DNA from: Gemmatimonadota bacterium
GTDB taxonomy: Bacteria; Gemmatimonadota; Gemmatimonadetes; Longimicrobiales; Gaopeijiaceae
Length of the DNA stretch: 56,082 bases
Direction of reading: 5' to 3'
Assembly: GCA_028873845.1 (NCBI GenBank)
Contig: JAPPNO010000130.1
Span: forward strand, 1 to 56,082
Shown: one piece after another, positions 25,623 to 35,975 of the stretch
How the letters are laid out: the number at the start of each line of letters is the position of its first letter
Position numbering within the stretch: the stretch's first letter is position 1
Notes under the pieces: model-generated
Databases searched by the model: none
Told to the model about the DNA's origin: nothing
What the model saw: only the letters and a program-made list of their open reading frames with translations
Made by a program: the position numbers and the translations under genes

Positions 25623-26782
25623 TTCATATCGTTTTCTATATCACTTTTCTCTTTCCATGCGGCCAGCAACTCAGCCTCGGTCGCCCGGTCCAACCCGGTC
25701 CGCAGCCGAAACTCACCCCCCACTTCACGGCTGCGGTGCCAGTCCAGCGTGTCCTTCGCCGTCACGGCCAGCGGGCGAAACCGCAGACCCGCCGCGATCC
25801 CCCGGCTGCTATCCATGCGCCCGTAGTTGAGGTACCGCCCGCGCGGCGGCTGCCAGAACGGAAGCTGCCGCTGCGGCATCTGTTCCCGTTCCGCCAGAAA
25901 GTCCCAGTCCACCCAGGTGAACGACACCGGCGTGGCGGTGATGGCCCGGATCCCGTACACCAGTTCCGCCGACGACAGCGGCGAGCCCGGCCCCACGCTG
26001 TTGAAGACGCCGGCCGTCTGCTCTTCCAGCAGGTGCACGTAGAATTCCGCGAGGTCTCGCACGTCGATGAATTGCACGGGATCGGGCGGGTCACCCTGGA
26101 CCAGCACCTCGCCCCCGGCGTCGATCCGGTCGGGCCAGTAGGTGAATCGGTCGCTCCGGTCGCCCGGGCCCACGATGACCGGGGGGCGCACGATCAGGGT
26201 CCGCGTCCCGAATCCCCCTTCCACCACCCGCTCGGCCAGCACCTTGTTCGGGCCGTAGCCCTGCCATTCGCTCTCGGGCAGGTCCTTCGGGCCGACCGGC
26301 GCGTCCTCGTTCATGACCGGCGCCGTGTAGTCGGTGTAGACCGCGCGCGTCGAGGTGAAGAGGTACTGGTCGGTCGCGTCCTTGAGCGCGTCCACCGAGA
26401 GGCGGACCTGATCCGGCGTGTAACCCGAGTTGTCGATGACCGCGTCCCAGCGGCGGCCCTCCAGCGCGGCCACGTCGTTGTTGCGGTCGCCGACGAGCTT
26501 CTCCACCTCGGGGAAGAGATGCGTGTTGGTCCGGCCGCGGTTGAAGAGGGTGATTTCGTGGCCGCGCGACAGGGCGTGTCGCACGACGTGCGGGCCGATG
26601 AAGCCGGTGCCGCCGAGGATGAGGATGCTGAGGCCGGACCGGTCGCCCCGCCGACTTCGGCCGGCCGACTCGGGATCGATCCCGGGCAATGCCCCCGCCC
26701 CGGCCGGGTAGCCGGCCAGCCCGAATGCCGCCGCACCTGCGAAGGTTCCTGCTGTGCCGATGAACTCACGCCGCGTCGCCAT
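25619..26782 (-). CDS. Tat-exported NAD-dependent epimerase/dehydratase-like protein
   Basis: GGAG lies upstream of the ATG; the N-terminus RREFIGTAGTFAGAAAFGLAG is a twin-arginine signal. The Rossmann nucleotide motif is ILILGGTGFIGPHVV (GxxGxxG), followed by LFNRGRTNTHLFPEVEKLVG and YTPDQVRLSVDALK. The catalytic YxxxK equivalent appears as QGYGPNKVLAE. The C-terminal substrate part contains PVQFIDVRDLAEFYVHL. It belongs to the extended SDR group found with isoflavone-reductase/epimerase-like domains. Tat export is consistent with cofactor loading before secretion. It is coupled to the downstream propeller gene. The substrate cannot be read from sequence. Confidence 0.87.
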   Translation of the reverse strand: MATRREFIGTAGTFAGAAAFGLAGYPAGAGALPGIDPESAGRSRRGDRSGLSILILGGTGFIGPHVVRHALSRGHEITLFNRGRTNTHLFPEVEKLVGDRNNDVAALEGRRWDAVIDNSGYTPDQVRLSVDALKDATDQYLFTSTRAVYTDYTAPVMNEDAPVGPKDLPESEWQGYGPNKVLAERVVEGGFGTRTLIVRPPVIVGPGDRSDRFTYWPDRIDAGGEVLVQGDPPDPVQFIDVRDLAEFYVHLLEEQTAGVFNSVGPGSPLSSAELVYGIRAITATPVSFTWVDWDFLAEREQMPQRQLPFWQPPRGRYLNYGRMDSSRGIAAGLRFRPLAVTAKDTLDWHRSREVGGEFRLRTGLDRATEAELLAAWKEKSDIENDMK

Positions 26783-26911
26783 GCCGTCCGTTCTCCGATT
26801 CGGTGGTGTGTCAGAGGGCCGAAACGCCTATTGTATCGCCCAGCTTCCAAGCATGATGCCGGTCGCTCGCGACCCGGACAACCCGAACCCTCCTCGTACT
26901 GGAGACTCCCC

Positions 26912-29900
26912 GTGTACCGCCCAGTGTCGCAGTCAACCTCGCCGCCGCCTGCCGTCGCCGCCCTGGCGGCCGCAATCCTCGCCATCCCGCTCTCCGCCGC
27001 CAGCCCCATGGCAGCCCAGGAGGAACCCGACGACCCCATCGCCCGCGCCACCAGCGCACTCCGCTTCCGCACCATCGGCCCCACCATCATGGGCGGCCGC
27101 GTCTCTGAACTGGCGGTGGTCGAATCGGACCCCAGCACCTTCTACGTCGGGGTCGCGAGCGGTGGGGTGTGGAAGACCGAGAACGCCGGCATCACCTTCA
27201 CCCACGTCTTCAGGGACGAATCGACCGCTTCGGTCGGTGCCGTGGCCGTCGCGCCGTCCAACCCGAACGTGGTGTGGGTCGGCACCGGCGAGCCCAACAA
27301 CCGGCAGAGTTCGCCCTGGGGCAACGGCGTCTACCGCTCCACCGACGCGGGGCGCACCTGGACGCACCTGGGGCTGGAGGACACGCATCACATCGGGCGG
27401 ATCCAGGTCCATCCGCGCGACCCGGACGTGGCGTATGTGGCGGCGGTCGGCCACCTGTGGGGACCGAACCCGGAGCGGGGCGTCTACCGCACCACCGACG
27501 GGGGCGAGAACTGGGAACTCGTGCTCTTCGTTGACGAGGACACCGGCGCGGTCGATCTGGTCATGGACATGGCCGATCCGAACACGCTTTTCGCGGCCAT
27601 GTACCAGCGCCGACGGCGCGCCTGGGGGTTCAACGGCGGCGGGCCCGGCAGCGGGATCCACCGAACCACGGATGGCGGCGACACCTGGACGGAGCTCACC
27701 GACGGGCTGCCGGAGGGAGACAAGGGGCGGATCGGGATCGACATCTACCGGGGTGACGGCAACCTGGTCTTCGCGCTGGTCGAGGCCGATGCGCGCGGGC
27801 CGGGACAGGGCTTCGGACAGGGCGGCGGGAAGAACGGCGTATACCGCTCCACCGACCGCGGCGACAGTTGGGAGCAGCTGTCCACCACGAACAACCGGCC
27901 CATGTATTACAGCCAGATCCGGATCGATCCCAACGACCCCGAGCGGCTCTACCTGGGCGGAGCCGCTCTCTACCGATCCTCGGACGGGGGAAGGAACTTC
28001 ACGCCCGACGCCGCTCCCACCGTCCACCTCGACCACCACGCGCTCTGGATCGACCCGGCCAACTCGGAGCACCTGATCCTCGCGGGCGACGGCGGGGTTT
28101 CGGTGAGCTGGGACCGCTCCGACAACTGGTACCAGCTGCGCAACCTGCCGATCGCGCAGTTCTACGAGATCGGGGTGGACATGCGGGAGCCCTACCACGT
28201 CTGCGGCGGACTGCAGGACAACGGTTCCTGGTGCGCGCCGTCGGACACCTGGTCGAACCAGGGGATCCGCACGCGCGACTGGTACAACGTGGGCGGGGGC
28301 GACGGTTTCTTCACCGTCATGCACCCGGCCAACACGGACATCATGATCGCCGAGTCGCAGGGAGGGAACATCGCGCGCGTGAACCTGGCGACCCGCGAGA
28401 GGGCGGGCATTCGTCCCCGGCTCCGCCCCACGGAGGACGGCGAGGAGCGGACGCTGCGCTGGAACTGGGACACCCCGATCGTGCTGTCTTCACACGACGA
28501 CCAGGTGGTGTACGCGGGCTCGAACATCCTCTTCCGGTCCCCCGATCTGGGCCAGAGCTGGGAGGAGATCAGCCCCGACCTGACCTGGAACATCGACCGC
28601 GACACGCTCACGCTGATGGGTGTGGCCGGCGGCGATCCGCAGATGTCGCGCAACGACGGCCAGTCCAACTACGGGAACCTGACCGCGGTGGCCGAGTCGC
28701 CGCACGACCCGCCGTCCTTTATACCGGCAGCGACGACGGGCGGGTGCATGTGACCCGCGATGGAGGCGCCAACTGGACGGATGTCACCGGGAATGTGGAT
28801 GAGGTGCCGTCACACACATACGTCACCCGGATCGTGGCTTCGAACGGCGCGGCGGGAGGCGTGTACGCGGTCTTCGACGGCCACCGGAACGACGACTTCA
28901 GCCCCTACATCTTCGCCAGCGACGACTACGGCGAGAGCTGGGAGCGGATCACCGACGGGCTACCGAACACGTCGCTGAACGCGCTCGCCCAGCACCCCGT
29001 GGCCCACAACCTCCTCTTCGCGGGCAGCGAGGTCGGCGTCCACTTCTCGATCGACGGCGGCGCCGAGTGGCACGACCTCGGGAACGGTCTCCCCACCGTA
29101 CCCGTCGACGACCTCGTCGTGCATCCGCGCGAGAACGACCTTGTCGTCGGCACGCACGGGCTGGGCATCTGGATCATGGACGACATCGCACCGCTCGCGG
29201 AGTTGTCCAGCGAGGTGATGGCGGCCTCGTCCCACCTGTTCTCCGTGCGCCCCGCGCTTTCGTACAACGCCTACTTCCCACAGGGGTGGACCCCCGGGAT
29301 CTACGCGGCGCCCAACCCGCCCGCCGGGGCCCGGATCCGGTACCACCTGGGCGCGGACGCCGACAGCGTGAAGCTGATCATTCGCGGCGCTGACGGAACG
29401 ACCCTGCGGGAACTCAACGGCGGCACCGGCGCGGGGCTCAACGAGATGATCTGGAACCTGAGCCTGGTCGAGGACGGCCCCGACGGGGAGCCGATGAACC
29501 CGGGACCGCGGGTGTTGCCGGGAGAGTACGCGGTCGAGCTGGCCACGGGGGCGGACACGCTGGAGACGACGGTCGAGGTGCGGCTGGATCCGCGCGTCTC
29601 CATGTCGCGGAGCGACCTCGAGGCGCGCCACGCGGTCATGATGGATTCCTACCGGCTCTCGGGAACGGTGCAGACGGTCCGCGAGCGGCTCGGTTCCATC
29701 GGTGAGCAACTGGATCGGATCGAAGACCACGTGCGGAGTCTGACGGAAGAAGTGCCGGAGGAGCTGGCCGGGGAGATCGAGGCCTTCCGCGAAGCGCTGG
29801 AGGAGCTCGAGGAGGAGTTCGGTGATGTCTCCAACGGGTCCTTTGCCTGGGGATCCATGCAGCGCTCGACGACTCCGGCGACCGCGGACCAGCTCTGGCA

Positions 29901-30054
29901 GATCGACCGTTCGTGGGAAGAGGTGCCGCCCATGATTCCGCGGGTGAACGAAATGATCACGGTTCGGCTGCCGGCGTTGTATGACCGGGTGTATGCGGAG
30001 GGGCTCAGGCCCGAAGCGGAGAAGCCGGTGGCGGCGCCGGTGAGGAGGCGGTAG
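26912..30054 (+). pseudogene. Asp-box (BNR/VPS10-like) exported propeller protein, one frameshift
   Basis: A GTG at 26912 with GGAG 7 bases upstream begins a signal peptide ending SPMAAQ. Nine Asp-box motifs (S/T-x-D-x-G-x-x-W) follow, such as RSTDAGRTW, RTTDGGENW, RTTDGGDTW, RSTDRGDSW and RSPDLGQSW. The frame breaks at about 28711 in a C run: after AESPHDP the other frame supplies VLYTGSDDGRVHVTRDGGANW and ASDDYGESW and reaches a normal end at 30054. One missing C explains it, so this may be an assembly error; restored, the product has about 1,047 residues. The tail (from about 29600) is coiled-coil-like with LGSIGEQLDRIEDHVRSL. Family role: secreted glycosidase-like or peptidase-associated propeller, exact substrate unknown. 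Confidence 0.85.
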
Positions 30055-30079
30055 GGGCGGGCCACGCGCGGCTCTTCGT

Positions 30080-32335
30080 TCACCGTCCCCCGGGCATCAC
30101 CCACCGAACCACCCTCCCCCCCTGGTCCACAACCCCCAGCGGAATGCGCAGTATATCGTGTCCGATGCCGATTCGGTGCAGTTGATCCCCGGCAAGCCCG
30201 GGCGATGACGACGGCAGCTCGAACTCATCCGCGACGCTCAGGTCGACCTCCGTGTAGCCCAGGTCCTGAAACGACGCGAGGGTGACAATGCTGAGCGGGT
30301 TGGGGACGCCGCCATCGATGAACGGGGTCATCAGCTCGGTCCTGAACACGAACTCGCGCCAGTGCCCGTTCACCACGCCGCGTCCACCCAGGTTCTCGAC
30401 CGGAACCGGTTTGCCGCCGGCATACGCGTCGCCGCCGATCTCGAGAAACGCCTTGATCGCCGAATCGCCCACGAAATGCGGATCCTCGGTGCCGGTCGGG
30501 TTGTCCGGGTCGACCGGGTCCTCCAGCAGCCCCAGGTGTTGCCACAGGTTCCCGTGGAACCCCATCACGTGGGCCATCTCGTGCAGGACCGTCCCGTCCA
30601 GGTGGCGTCCCTCCTCCTGCTCCTCGAGCGCGTCCAGGTCCGCGATGTCGAAGTACATGAGCCCGACCACCGGCAGGGAGCCGTCCACACGGATGTAGCA
30701 GGGCCCCGCGCCCGCCAGGACTCCACCCAGGCCATCGACCTCCTGCGCGTCGGCGTAGATGAGCAGGTCGTCCACCACCCGGTCGCCCGGAACCTCGTAG
30801 TCGATGCCGACGCGGGAGAGGCACTCCACCAGTTCACCCTTCCTCATCGTGCTCCAGCCCAGGTTGCCCCGGACGGCCTTCTCCCAGAGCTCCTCGGCCC
30901 TGGCAAAGGCCTCAAGCTGGCGTTCGGAGAGGGCGGACGAGTCGGCGTGGACGATCACGATGTCGTAGACCGAGGGTGTGGCGGTGGCCGTGAAGCGGAC
31001 CGTCCCGATCTCCTGCTCCCCGTCACGGACGTAGGCGGTGAGCCGGTACGGTCCTTCCGCGGGACCCAGAATCCACCGTTCCGCGATGGCGAAGCCGCCG
31101 GCGTCGGTCTCGGACGAAGATGGAAATGCGACGCTGCCCCCGCTTCCACGGAACGTCACGCCGAGTCCTTCCAGGCCGTTCGCGTAGGAATCGCGCACCT
31201 GGATCTTCGGGCTCTCCGGCACCGGAAGCTTCGCCTCCGACCGCTGGTTGTCGCCCTCGACGATCACGATTTCGGAGGGGGGTCCCGGAAGCGCGTTCGC
31301 CTCGATGAAGGCCGGGTTGCCCTCGACCCCGCCGGCATCCACGCCGGCCCGGAGCCGGTACACGCCCGCGGTGGTCCCCAGCGTCCAGCTGCCGACAGCC
31401 GCGCGGCCGAGGGTATCGGTGACGGCATCGGCGCCCGTGGTCGTGGCGCCTCCTCCGGCCAGGAAGGCGACGGGGACATCGGGCAAGGGCGTCCCGGCGG
31501 AATCGGTGACGAGCACCTCCGGGGGGACCGGGACGGAGGTTCCCACGGTGGCCTCCTGACCGGCGCCCGCCACGACGGCCAGCGCGGCCGGAACCCCCAG
31601 CGCGGTGGCGCGCATCGTGACCGGATCGAGCCCCGTGACGATCGCGCGCAGCTCCTGCGGTCCCGGATCCCCGAGCGTCCACGCACCGGGCGAGGCCAGG
31701 CCGTCCCCGTCGGTCGTCGCGCTTGCCGACTCGACCGAACCGCCGCCGGCCGTCACCTGAAAGCCGACCGCGACCCCCTCCAGGCCGACGCCCGTCAATC
31801 CGTTCACCCGCACCCGGACCGGATCCGCCACCGCGGTACCCGACGTGGCGCGCTGTCCGTCTCCGGTGTGGATGACCAGTTCGGCCGGGACATCGCGGGC
31901 CGTCGCACCGAAGAGGACCGGGTCCAGCCCGGCGACGCCGGCGCGCAGCTGCTGTGGCCCCGGGTCGCCCAGCGTCCAGGCACCCGAAGAGGCGACGCCG
32001 TCGCTCCCGGTGACGGCACTCGCCGAAGTGACGGAGCCGCCGCCACCCGTCACGGCAAAGCTGACGGTGACGCCCCCGACGCCGGCCCCCGACGCCCCGG
32101 TGACCTGCACCGCCGGCGGATCGGGGACCGAGGTGCGGGCATCGGCGGTCTGGCCGTCGCCGGAGCGGATGGCCAGGGCGGCGGGGGTTTCGGGTTCGCT
32201 TCCGGGTCCGCCGTCGCAGGTCGCGAGGGCGAGCAGGGGCAGCAGGGCGAACAGTGCTCGGATTGATCCCCCCGGTGTCCTTGCGCGAGTCGCCGGAAGG
32301 GGTCCGGCTCGTGACTGCAGGGTCTCGGTTCGCAT
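30080..32335 (-). CDS. Lipoprotein zincin (M8 leishmanolysin-like) with Ig-like repeats
   Basis: Start MRTETLQSRAG (32335), lipobox LLALATCDGG. Residues about 50-480 contain four to five Ig-like (Big-1/invasin type) repeats with recurring GDGQ-A..., VPDP-x-VQV and SGAWTLGDPGPQQLRA phrases. The C-terminal catalytic part has the metzincin motif HEMAHVMGFHGNLW (HExxHxxGxxH type) and a Met-turn in RTELMTPF. The repeats would hold the protease away from the membrane or bind a partner. Known relatives degrade surface or matrix proteins. Convergent with the Asp-box gene (26 bp apart). Repeat number estimated by eye. Confidence 0.87.
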   Translation of the reverse strand: MRTETLQSRAGPLPATRARTPGGSIRALFALLPLLALATCDGGPGSEPETPAALAIRSGDGQTADARTSVPDPPAVQVTGASGAGVGGVTVSFAVTGGGGSVTSASAVTGSDGVASSGAWTLGDPGPQQLRAGVAGLDPVLFGATARDVPAELVIHTGDGQRATSGTAVADPVRVRVNGLTGVGLEGVAVGFQVTAGGGSVESASATTDGDGLASPGAWTLGDPGPQELRAIVTGLDPVTMRATALGVPAALAVVAGAGQEATVGTSVPVPPEVLVTDSAGTPLPDVPVAFLAGGGATTTGADAVTDTLGRAAVGSWTLGTTAGVYRLRAGVDAGGVEGNPAFIEANALPGPPSEIVIVEGDNQRSEAKLPVPESPKIQVRDSYANGLEGLGVTFRGSGGSVAFPSSSETDAGGFAIAERWILGPAEGPYRLTAYVRDGEQEIGTVRFTATATPSVYDIVIVHADSSALSERQLEAFARAEELWEKAVRGNLGWSTMRKGELVECLSRVGIDYEVPGDRVVDDLLIYADAQEVDGLGGVLAGAGPCYIRVDGSLPVVGLMYFDIADLDALEEQEEGRHLDGTVLHEMAHVMGFHGNLWQHLGLLEDPVDPDNPTGTEDPHFVGDSAIKAFLEIGGDAYAGGKPVPVENLGGRGVVNGHWREFVFRTELMTPFIDGGVPNPLSIVTLASFQDLGYTEVDLSVADEFELPSSSPGLAGDQLHRIGIGHDILRIPLGVVDQGGRVVRWVMPGGR

Positions 32336-32620
32336 CGGTGAATTGTAGGACGGGGCATCCGGTGCGCGACACCCCGTTCCGGTCCACCTCGTACCGGACG
32401 TGTGCGGGCGATCCTGCGTGACCTGGCGGAGACCGTGCCCGACCCCGGTAGCGCGATCGCCGCCACGCCGGGCGGGCGGGGCCTGGACCTTCTGTTCAGC
32501 CGCGGGATCCCGGCCCTGGAGGCGTGGAGGCGCTAGTCCCGGTTCCCGACTGGCCCCCAGCCGCGCGCGCGCATACCTTCCATTCCCCTGATTCACCCCA
32601 AAGCCCCGGGAAGGAGACCC

Positions 32621-35128
32621 ATGCGCAACCCCATCACCCCCATCCTTCTTCTCCTGCTCGCCTTCACCATTGGCCTGGCGGCCCCCGACCGCCTCGCCGC
32701 CGCCCCCTTCGCCCCCCTCCCGCTTCTCCAGGAGGAAGAGGAAGGGGAGCAGGAGGCGGACACCACCGAAGGTGAAGAGCAGGAAGCCGACACCACCACC
32801 AAGTACACCGACGTCATCACCGAGGACGCGGTCACCAGCGAGGGCCTCTTCGACACGCACATGATCGAGGACAAGCTCTACTACGAGATCCCGCTCGACC
32901 TGCTGGACCGCGAGATGCTGCTCCTGACACGCATCTCGAAGACCCCGGACGGGGTCGGATACGGCGGTTCGAAGACCAACACCTCGACCGTTCGCTGGGA
33001 GCGCAACAAGGAGCGCATCTTCCTGCGCCTCATGAGCTACCAGAACTTCGCGGACGACACCACGGCGATCGCGCAGGCGGTCAGGAACTCGAACTTCGAA
33101 CCGATCCTCATGGCCTTCGACATCGAGGTGATGTCGGAGGACTCGGCGGCCGCCGTGGTCGAAGTCACCAACCTCTTCACCAGCGACGTGTCGCTCATCG
33201 GGCTGCCCAGCTTCCGGCGGACGCAGTACAGCGTGCGGCGCCTGGACGGAGACCGCACCTACATCGTGCGCGCGACCGCGTACCCGAGGAACGTCGAGGT
33301 GCGCCGGGTGGTCACCTACGACGCGGCCCAGTCGCCCTCCACGGGCAGCAACACGCTCTCAATGGAGATGCATCACTCCATGCTGCTCCTCCCCGACGAT
33401 CCCATGGAGCCGCGTCTCTGCGACGAGCGGGTCGGCTTCTTCAGCAACAGCCGGACCGACTACGGGCTGGACGTGCAGCGCGCCGAAACCCGATGCTTCG
33501 TCACCCGCTGGCGGCTGGAGCCGTCGGACCCGGCCGCGTATGCGCGCGGTGAGCTTGTGGACCCGGTCGAGCCGATCGTCTACTACATCGATCCCGCCAC
33601 GCCGCCCAAGTGGGTGCCGTACCTGAAGCAGGGCGTCGAGGACTGGCAACCCGCCTTCGAGGAAGCCGGGTTCAGCAACGCGATCGTCGCCCGCGACGCG
33701 CCCACCGACGACCCGAACTGGAGCGCCGAGGATGCGCGCTACTCTGTGATCCGCTACCTGGCCTCGCCGATCGCCAACGCGTCGGGTCCGCACGTGCACG
33801 ACCCGCGCACCGGCCAGATCCTCGAGAGCGACATCCAGTGGTATCACAACGTGATGAACCTGCTTCGCAACTGGTTCTTCGTGCAGACCGCCGCCGCCAA
33901 CGAGGACGCCCGCGGCGTCGAGTTCGACGACGAGATCATGGGCGAACTCATCCGCTTCGTCTCGGCGCACGAGGTCGGCCACACCATCGGTCTGCAGCAC
34001 AACATGCAGTCGTCGGCAGCCTACCCGGTCGAGCAACTCCGCACGCGTTTCGTCTGCGAGATGGGCGTGGCGCCGTCGATCATGGACTACGCGCGCTTCA
34101 ACTACGTCGCCCAGCCCGGAGACGACACCTGCTACTATCCCGTGGTGGGACCCTACGACCTCTTCGCCATCGAGTGGGGCTACCGGTACTTCCCGGGCGA
34201 GGACCGCTACTCCGAGCGCGAGGACCTCCGCGAGATGGTGGCCGACATGCAGGAGGACCCCGTCTACCGCTTCTCGAGCCCGACCGGGATGGATCCGACG
34301 GCGCTCACGGAGGCCATCGGCGACGACGCCGTGAGGGCGTCCGACTTCGGCGTGGAGAACCTCAAGCGCACCGTGGACCGGCTGACGGACTGGACCTACG
34401 AGGAGGGCGAGGACTACTCGCACCTGCAGGAGCTCTACCAGAACGTGGTGACCCAGTGGCAGCGCTACACCGGCCACGTCGCCGCCAACATCGGAGGCGT
34501 CGTAACGCACCGGAAGCGCCAGGGGCAGGACGGCGTGCCGTACGAGATGGTCGACAAGGAAACCCAGGCGCGCGCGATGGACTACCTGAACCGGCAGGTC
34601 TTCGCGACGCCCGAGTGGATGCTGGACGAAGACATCCTCCGCCGCTACCAGCCGACCGGTGCGCTCACCCAGATCCGCAGCGGCCAGTCGTCGGGGCTGA
34701 ACCAGGTGCTGAACACGGCGCGCATGAACCGTCTGGTGGAACAGGAAGCCTTCCACGGCAATGACGCGTATTCGCTGGGCGAGATGCTCGACGACCTTCG
34801 CGCGGGCGTCTGGACCGAGGTGACTTCGGGTGCGGCCACGGACGCGTACCGGCGGAACCTGCAGCGCGCCTACCTGGACCGCATGAAGACGCTCATGTGG
34901 GACGACACCGCCATGCAGGGCGACGTCGCGACCTTCGCGCGCGGCCAGCTGATGACGCTGAAGGGCGAGCTGGAGGCCGCGGTGGGCGGCGCGTCGCACC
35001 AGGCGACGCAGTGGCACTTCATGGACGCGATCGTGCGGATCGACCTGATCCTGGATCCGGCGAACGAGCCGCCGCCGGGCGAGGGCGGGAACCCGCCGAT
35101 CTTCTTCCCGTTCATCAAGGGGAAGTGA
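32621..35128 (+). CDS. Secreted zinc metalloprotease, DUF5117/DUF5118 type
   Basis: This 835-residue protein has AAGGAG before the ATG, a signal peptide (LLLLLAFTIGLAAPDRLAAA) and an acidic linker with EEEEGEQEADTTEGEEQEAD (about residues 37-57). The DUF5117 region (LYYEIPLDLLDREMLLLTRI, EPILMAFDIEVMSED) precedes the catalytic zincin motif VSAHEVGHTIGLQHNMQSS (HExxHxxGxxHN) near residue 445, and a Met-turn-like VAPSIMDYARFN. C-terminal DUF4953-like helices complete it. Family members are periplasmic or outer-membrane zinc proteases that tend to sit with peptide-uptake genes. It is divergent from the M8-like gene, sharing the 285-bp upstream region. Confidence 0.9.
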   Translation: MRNPITPILLLLLAFTIGLAAPDRLAAAPFAPLPLLQEEEEGEQEADTTEGEEQEADTTTKYTDVITEDAVTSEGLFDTHMIEDKLYYEIPLDLLDREMLLLTRISKTPDGVGYGGSKTNTSTVRWERNKERIFLRLMSYQNFADDTTAIAQAVRNSNFEPILMAFDIEVMSEDSAAAVVEVTNLFTSDVSLIGLPSFRRTQYSVRRLDGDRTYIVRATAYPRNVEVRRVVTYDAAQSPSTGSNTLSMEMHHSMLLLPDDPMEPRLCDERVGFFSNSRTDYGLDVQRAETRCFVTRWRLEPSDPAAYARGELVDPVEPIVYYIDPATPPKWVPYLKQGVEDWQPAFEEAGFSNAIVARDAPTDDPNWSAEDARYSVIRYLASPIANASGPHVHDPRTGQILESDIQWYHNVMNLLRNWFFVQTAAANEDARGVEFDDEIMGELIRFVSAHEVGHTIGLQHNMQSSAAYPVEQLRTRFVCEMGVAPSIMDYARFNYVAQPGDDTCYYPVVGPYDLFAIEWGYRYFPGEDRYSEREDLREMVADMQEDPVYRFSSPTGMDPTALTEAIGDDAVRASDFGVENLKRTVDRLTDWTYEEGEDYSHLQELYQNVVTQWQRYTGHVAANIGGVVTHRKRQGQDGVPYEMVDKETQARAMDYLNRQVFATPEWMLDEDILRRYQPTGALTQIRSGQSSGLNQVLNTARMNRLVEQEAFHGNDAYSLGEMLDDLRAGVWTEVTSGAATDAYRRNLQRAYLDRMKTLMWDDTAMQGDVATFARGQLMTLKGELEAAVGGASHQATQWHFMDAIVRIDLILDPANEPPPGEGGNPPIFFPFIKGK

Positions 35129-35149
35129 GGGGCGGCTGATTCAGGCGAA

Positions 35150-35187
35150 GACCCCGCGTGCCTGGCGGAAGCCGGGCGCGCGGGGTC
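35150..35187 (+). terminator. Strong GC stem-loop after the DUF5117 gene
   Basis: GACCCCGCGTGC (35150-35161) pairs with GCGCGCGGGGTC (35176-35187) with one mismatch across a 14-base loop, 22 bp after the stop at 35128. It has no downstream T tract, so it would act as a GC-only hairpin terminator or RNA-stability element in a high-GC genome. It could also serve the converging barrel gene ending at 35262. Confidence 0.5.
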
Positions 35188-35261
35188 CTCCGCGAGGGAT
35201 GCCGTCGACGCCGGAGTCCCGCTGTCCGGCAGCGGGCAGCGGGATCGGCCCCAGACCCCTC

Positions 35262-35975
35262 CTACCGGATCCTGTAGACGAAGCCGCCCCGCAACGTTGT
35301 GGTCGGGAGCTTCAGCTTGTCGAATATGATCGCCGACGGCGAGCACTCCGGGCAGGACGACATCGTCGCAGGCCGCCCCGGGCTGACGCTCAGGCCGTAT
35401 TTGCGAGCCACCCCGAGGGTGATGCCCGTCGCCTCGCTGAGTTGAATCTCCAGGCCCGCCGCTCCGGCGATACCCCAGTTGTCCAGGCTGCGCCAGCTTC
35501 TTCCCGGCTGCGCGGGCCGCCCGCTTGTCTCCACGTCGCCGACCCTCAGGTTCCAGGCGTTGCGCGGCGCCCACGCCAGGGCGGGTCCGGCGGCCAGGTA
35601 GGCGCGGATCCGGTCGTTTGCCAGGGGGAGGATCGCCCTGCCCATCGCGGTCATCTCGAGGTAGCTCATGTCGACCCGTAGCGCGAACTCCTCCGCCCCC
35701 CAGCGCCCGCCCTTCTCCGAGTAGGCGCCGCCGAACTCGATCCCGCAGTGCCGGTGCAGCCGAACTCTGGCGGAAACTCCCAGGATACCTCGCCAGGTGG
35801 CCTCGGCGCTGGCGGACTTCAGCTCCGAATCCGAGAAGGACGTGACGTTGGCGCCGCCCGTGAGGGCGACTTCGACCTGCGCGGAAGCGGGAGGGGCGGT
35901 GGCGAGAAGCAGGATGGACGCAGCTGTCGCGAGGATGGCGACGTGGCCCGGAGCAGGCAGCCTGGTCCTGATCAC
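35262..35975 (-). CDS. Outer-membrane beta-barrel protein
   Basis: A GTG at 35975 (VIRTRLPAPGHVAILATAA) opens a signal peptide ending ASAQ. The mature part has alternating strands (VEVALTGGANVTSF, VSARVRLHRHCGIEFGGAYS) and a terminal aromatic strand LRGGFVYRIR, typical of small porin-like barrels (OmpW/outer-membrane-beta-barrel fold). Two cysteines in SSCPECS could form a disulfide in a loop. No ribosome-binding site precedes the GTG. A short in-frame ORF with an excellent AAGGAG site lies directly upstream (36047-35985, MRNRTLPPPL) and ends 3 codons before it, so a nonsense mutation may have split a longer N-terminus, or translation is coupled. Confidence 0.8.
   Translation of the reverse strand: MIRTRLPAPGHVAILATAASILLLATAPPASAQVEVALTGGANVTSFSDSELKSASAEATWRGILGVSARVRLHRHCGIEFGGAYSEKGGRWGAEEFALRVDMSYLEMTAMGRAILPLANDRIRAYLAAGPALAWAPRNAWNLRVGDVETSGRPAQPGRSWRSLDNWGIAGAAGLEIQLSEATGITLGVARKYGLSVSPGRPATMSSCPECSPSAIIFDKLKLPTTTLRGGFVYRIR

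Noticed and set aside
25736..26911. Upstream extension of the Asp-box gene frame
   Set aside because: The first ~390 codons lie antisense to the epimerase gene; the GTG at 26912 has a ribosome site and opens a signal peptide.
30362..32266. A 634-codon plus-strand open frame
   Set aside because: Shadow of the M8-like gene, with the strand choice set by its HExxH motif and lipobox.
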